Assembly (NCBI GenBank): GCA_019246575.1
Contig: JAFAQG010000072.1
Coordinates: forward strand, 1-6,438
From: Acidobacteriaceae bacterium
GTDB lineage: Bacteria; Acidobacteriota; Terriglobia; Bryobacterales; Bryobacteraceae
Direction: 5' to 3'
Length of the DNA stretch: 6,438 nucleotides
This document shows, one piece after another, positions 6,125 to 6,438 of the stretch. The position numbers and the translations under genes are program-made. Position 1 is the first letter of the stretch. Every line of letters starts with the position of its first letter. The notes under the pieces were generated by a model. That model ran no database searches. It saw nothing but the letters and a program-made list of their open reading frames with translations, and was not told the DNA's origin.

Positions 6125-6150
6125 TCCTCAGTCTTCTAGGCGAAACTGAG
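6125..6150 (-). promoter_or_regulatory. Leader hairpin overlapping the cupin ribosome binding site
   Basis: On the minus strand CTCAGT-TTC (6150-6142) pairs with GAA-G-ACTGAG (6136-6127) around the loop GCCTA, giving nine base pairs with one bulged G. The 3' arm ends in CTGAG, sharing bases with the GAGGA ribosome binding site (6129-6125) of the cupin. If it folds in the mRNA it would mask that site. It is not followed by a proper U-run (only UUUU nine bases later), so a translational switch or attenuator is more plausible than a strong terminator. The pairing is seen; the role is inferred. Confidence 0.35.
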
Positions 6151-6172
6151 ATTGGGTTTGGCTCAGCCGGGC

Positions 6173-6438
6173 CTAAATTTTTCCGCTACGGAGCATCTCT
6201 CGTTTAAGAAACGCTTTCGCGGTGGTCCACTCCCGCTTTACCGTTGCCGGCGAGATCTTCAGAACGTCGGCCGTCTCTTCGATCGTGAGCCCGGCAAAGT
6301 AGCGCAGTTCCACCAGCCTGCTTTGCTGAGGATCGGCCTGCGCCAGCGCCTTCAAGGCGTCATCCAGCGCAACCAGATTGACATCCTTCTCGTCGGCCGG
6401 CGCAAGCGCTTCGTCAAGCGAAAGCTTTGCACCGCCTC
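6173..6438 (-). CDS. ECF-type RNA polymerase sigma-70 factor, C-terminal 87 residues (cut by window edge)
   Basis: The frame is open from the window edge to a TAG at 6175-6173. The N-terminus, with region 2 that melts the -10 element, lies outside. Visible are a linker with LSLDEAL and LVALDDALKALAQADP, then sigma region 4: RLVELRYFAGLTIEETADVLKIS with the helix-turn-helix that reads the -35 element, PATVKREWTTAKAFLKREM at the end. The pattern L-D-x-A-L-x-x-L-x-x-x-D-P-x-x-x-x-(V/L)-V-E-L-R-(Y/F)-F-x-G-L-(S/T)-x-E-E-T-A is that of the TIGR02999-like ECF group common in Acidobacteria and Planctomycetes. In those genomes it is often encoded beside a serine/threonine protein kinase; none is seen here, since downstream lies the cupin. 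A TTG at 6355 could be mistaken for a start, but the homology continues well upstream of it. Confidence 0.9.
   Translation of the reverse strand, partial: GGAKLSLDEALAPADEKDVNLVALDDALKALAQADPQQSRLVELRYFAGLTIEETADVLKISPATVKREWTTAKAFLKREMLRSGKI

Noticed and set aside
6161..6173. GGCTGAGCC repeat after the sigma factor stop as a terminator
   Set aside because: A four-base stem with a one-base loop cannot fold stably and no U-run follows.

Overview
The window reads like a stretch of an Acidobacteriota chromosome. It is moderately GC-rich and gene-dense. One gene encodes the von Willebrand factor A protein type that is abundant in Acidobacteria, and another encodes an ECF sigma factor of the acidobacterial/planctomycete type. 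The placement (perhaps near Solibacter/Bryobacter) is inferred from protein character, not from a search. Nearly everything is on the minus strand; the one plus-strand gene is a DinB-family protein.

Reading the minus strand from right to left: the C-terminal part of an ECF sigma factor (6173-6438, cut by the window edge); a single-domain cupin (5636-6115) with a TTG start and a leader hairpin that overlaps its ribosome binding site; on the opposite strand, the DinB-family metal-binding protein (5082-5588), convergent with the cupin; a 186-base divergent intergenic region; a family-2 O-methyltransferase (3822-4895); a 62-residue membrane protein (3518-3706); a RluD-type 23S rRNA pseudouridine synthase (2571-3488); an exported VWA-domain protein (1590-2546); recA (433-1500), with a consensus -10 element; and a RES-type toxin-antitoxin pair at the left edge (antitoxin 88-354, toxin from 91 out of the window).

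Three functional groups can be argued. The small membrane protein, rluD and the VWA gene are closely spaced (29 and 24 bases) and probably co-transcribed. recA follows in the same direction but has its own likely promoter, overlapped by a short inverted repeat. The toxin-antitoxin pair lies 78 bases beyond recA with no visible terminator between them, so it may receive recA read-through. The antitoxin has the toxin-binding domain but no room for the usual Xre DNA-binding domain. The methyltransferase, DinB, cupin and sigma genes look like independent accessory or stress genes with no shared pathway that I can demonstrate.

I did not find a clearly new multi-gene system. The points most worth a second look are the HTH-less RES antitoxin beside recA, the inverted repeat at the recA promoter (part of which recurs on the other side of the VWA gene), and the hairpin masking the cupin ribosome binding site.
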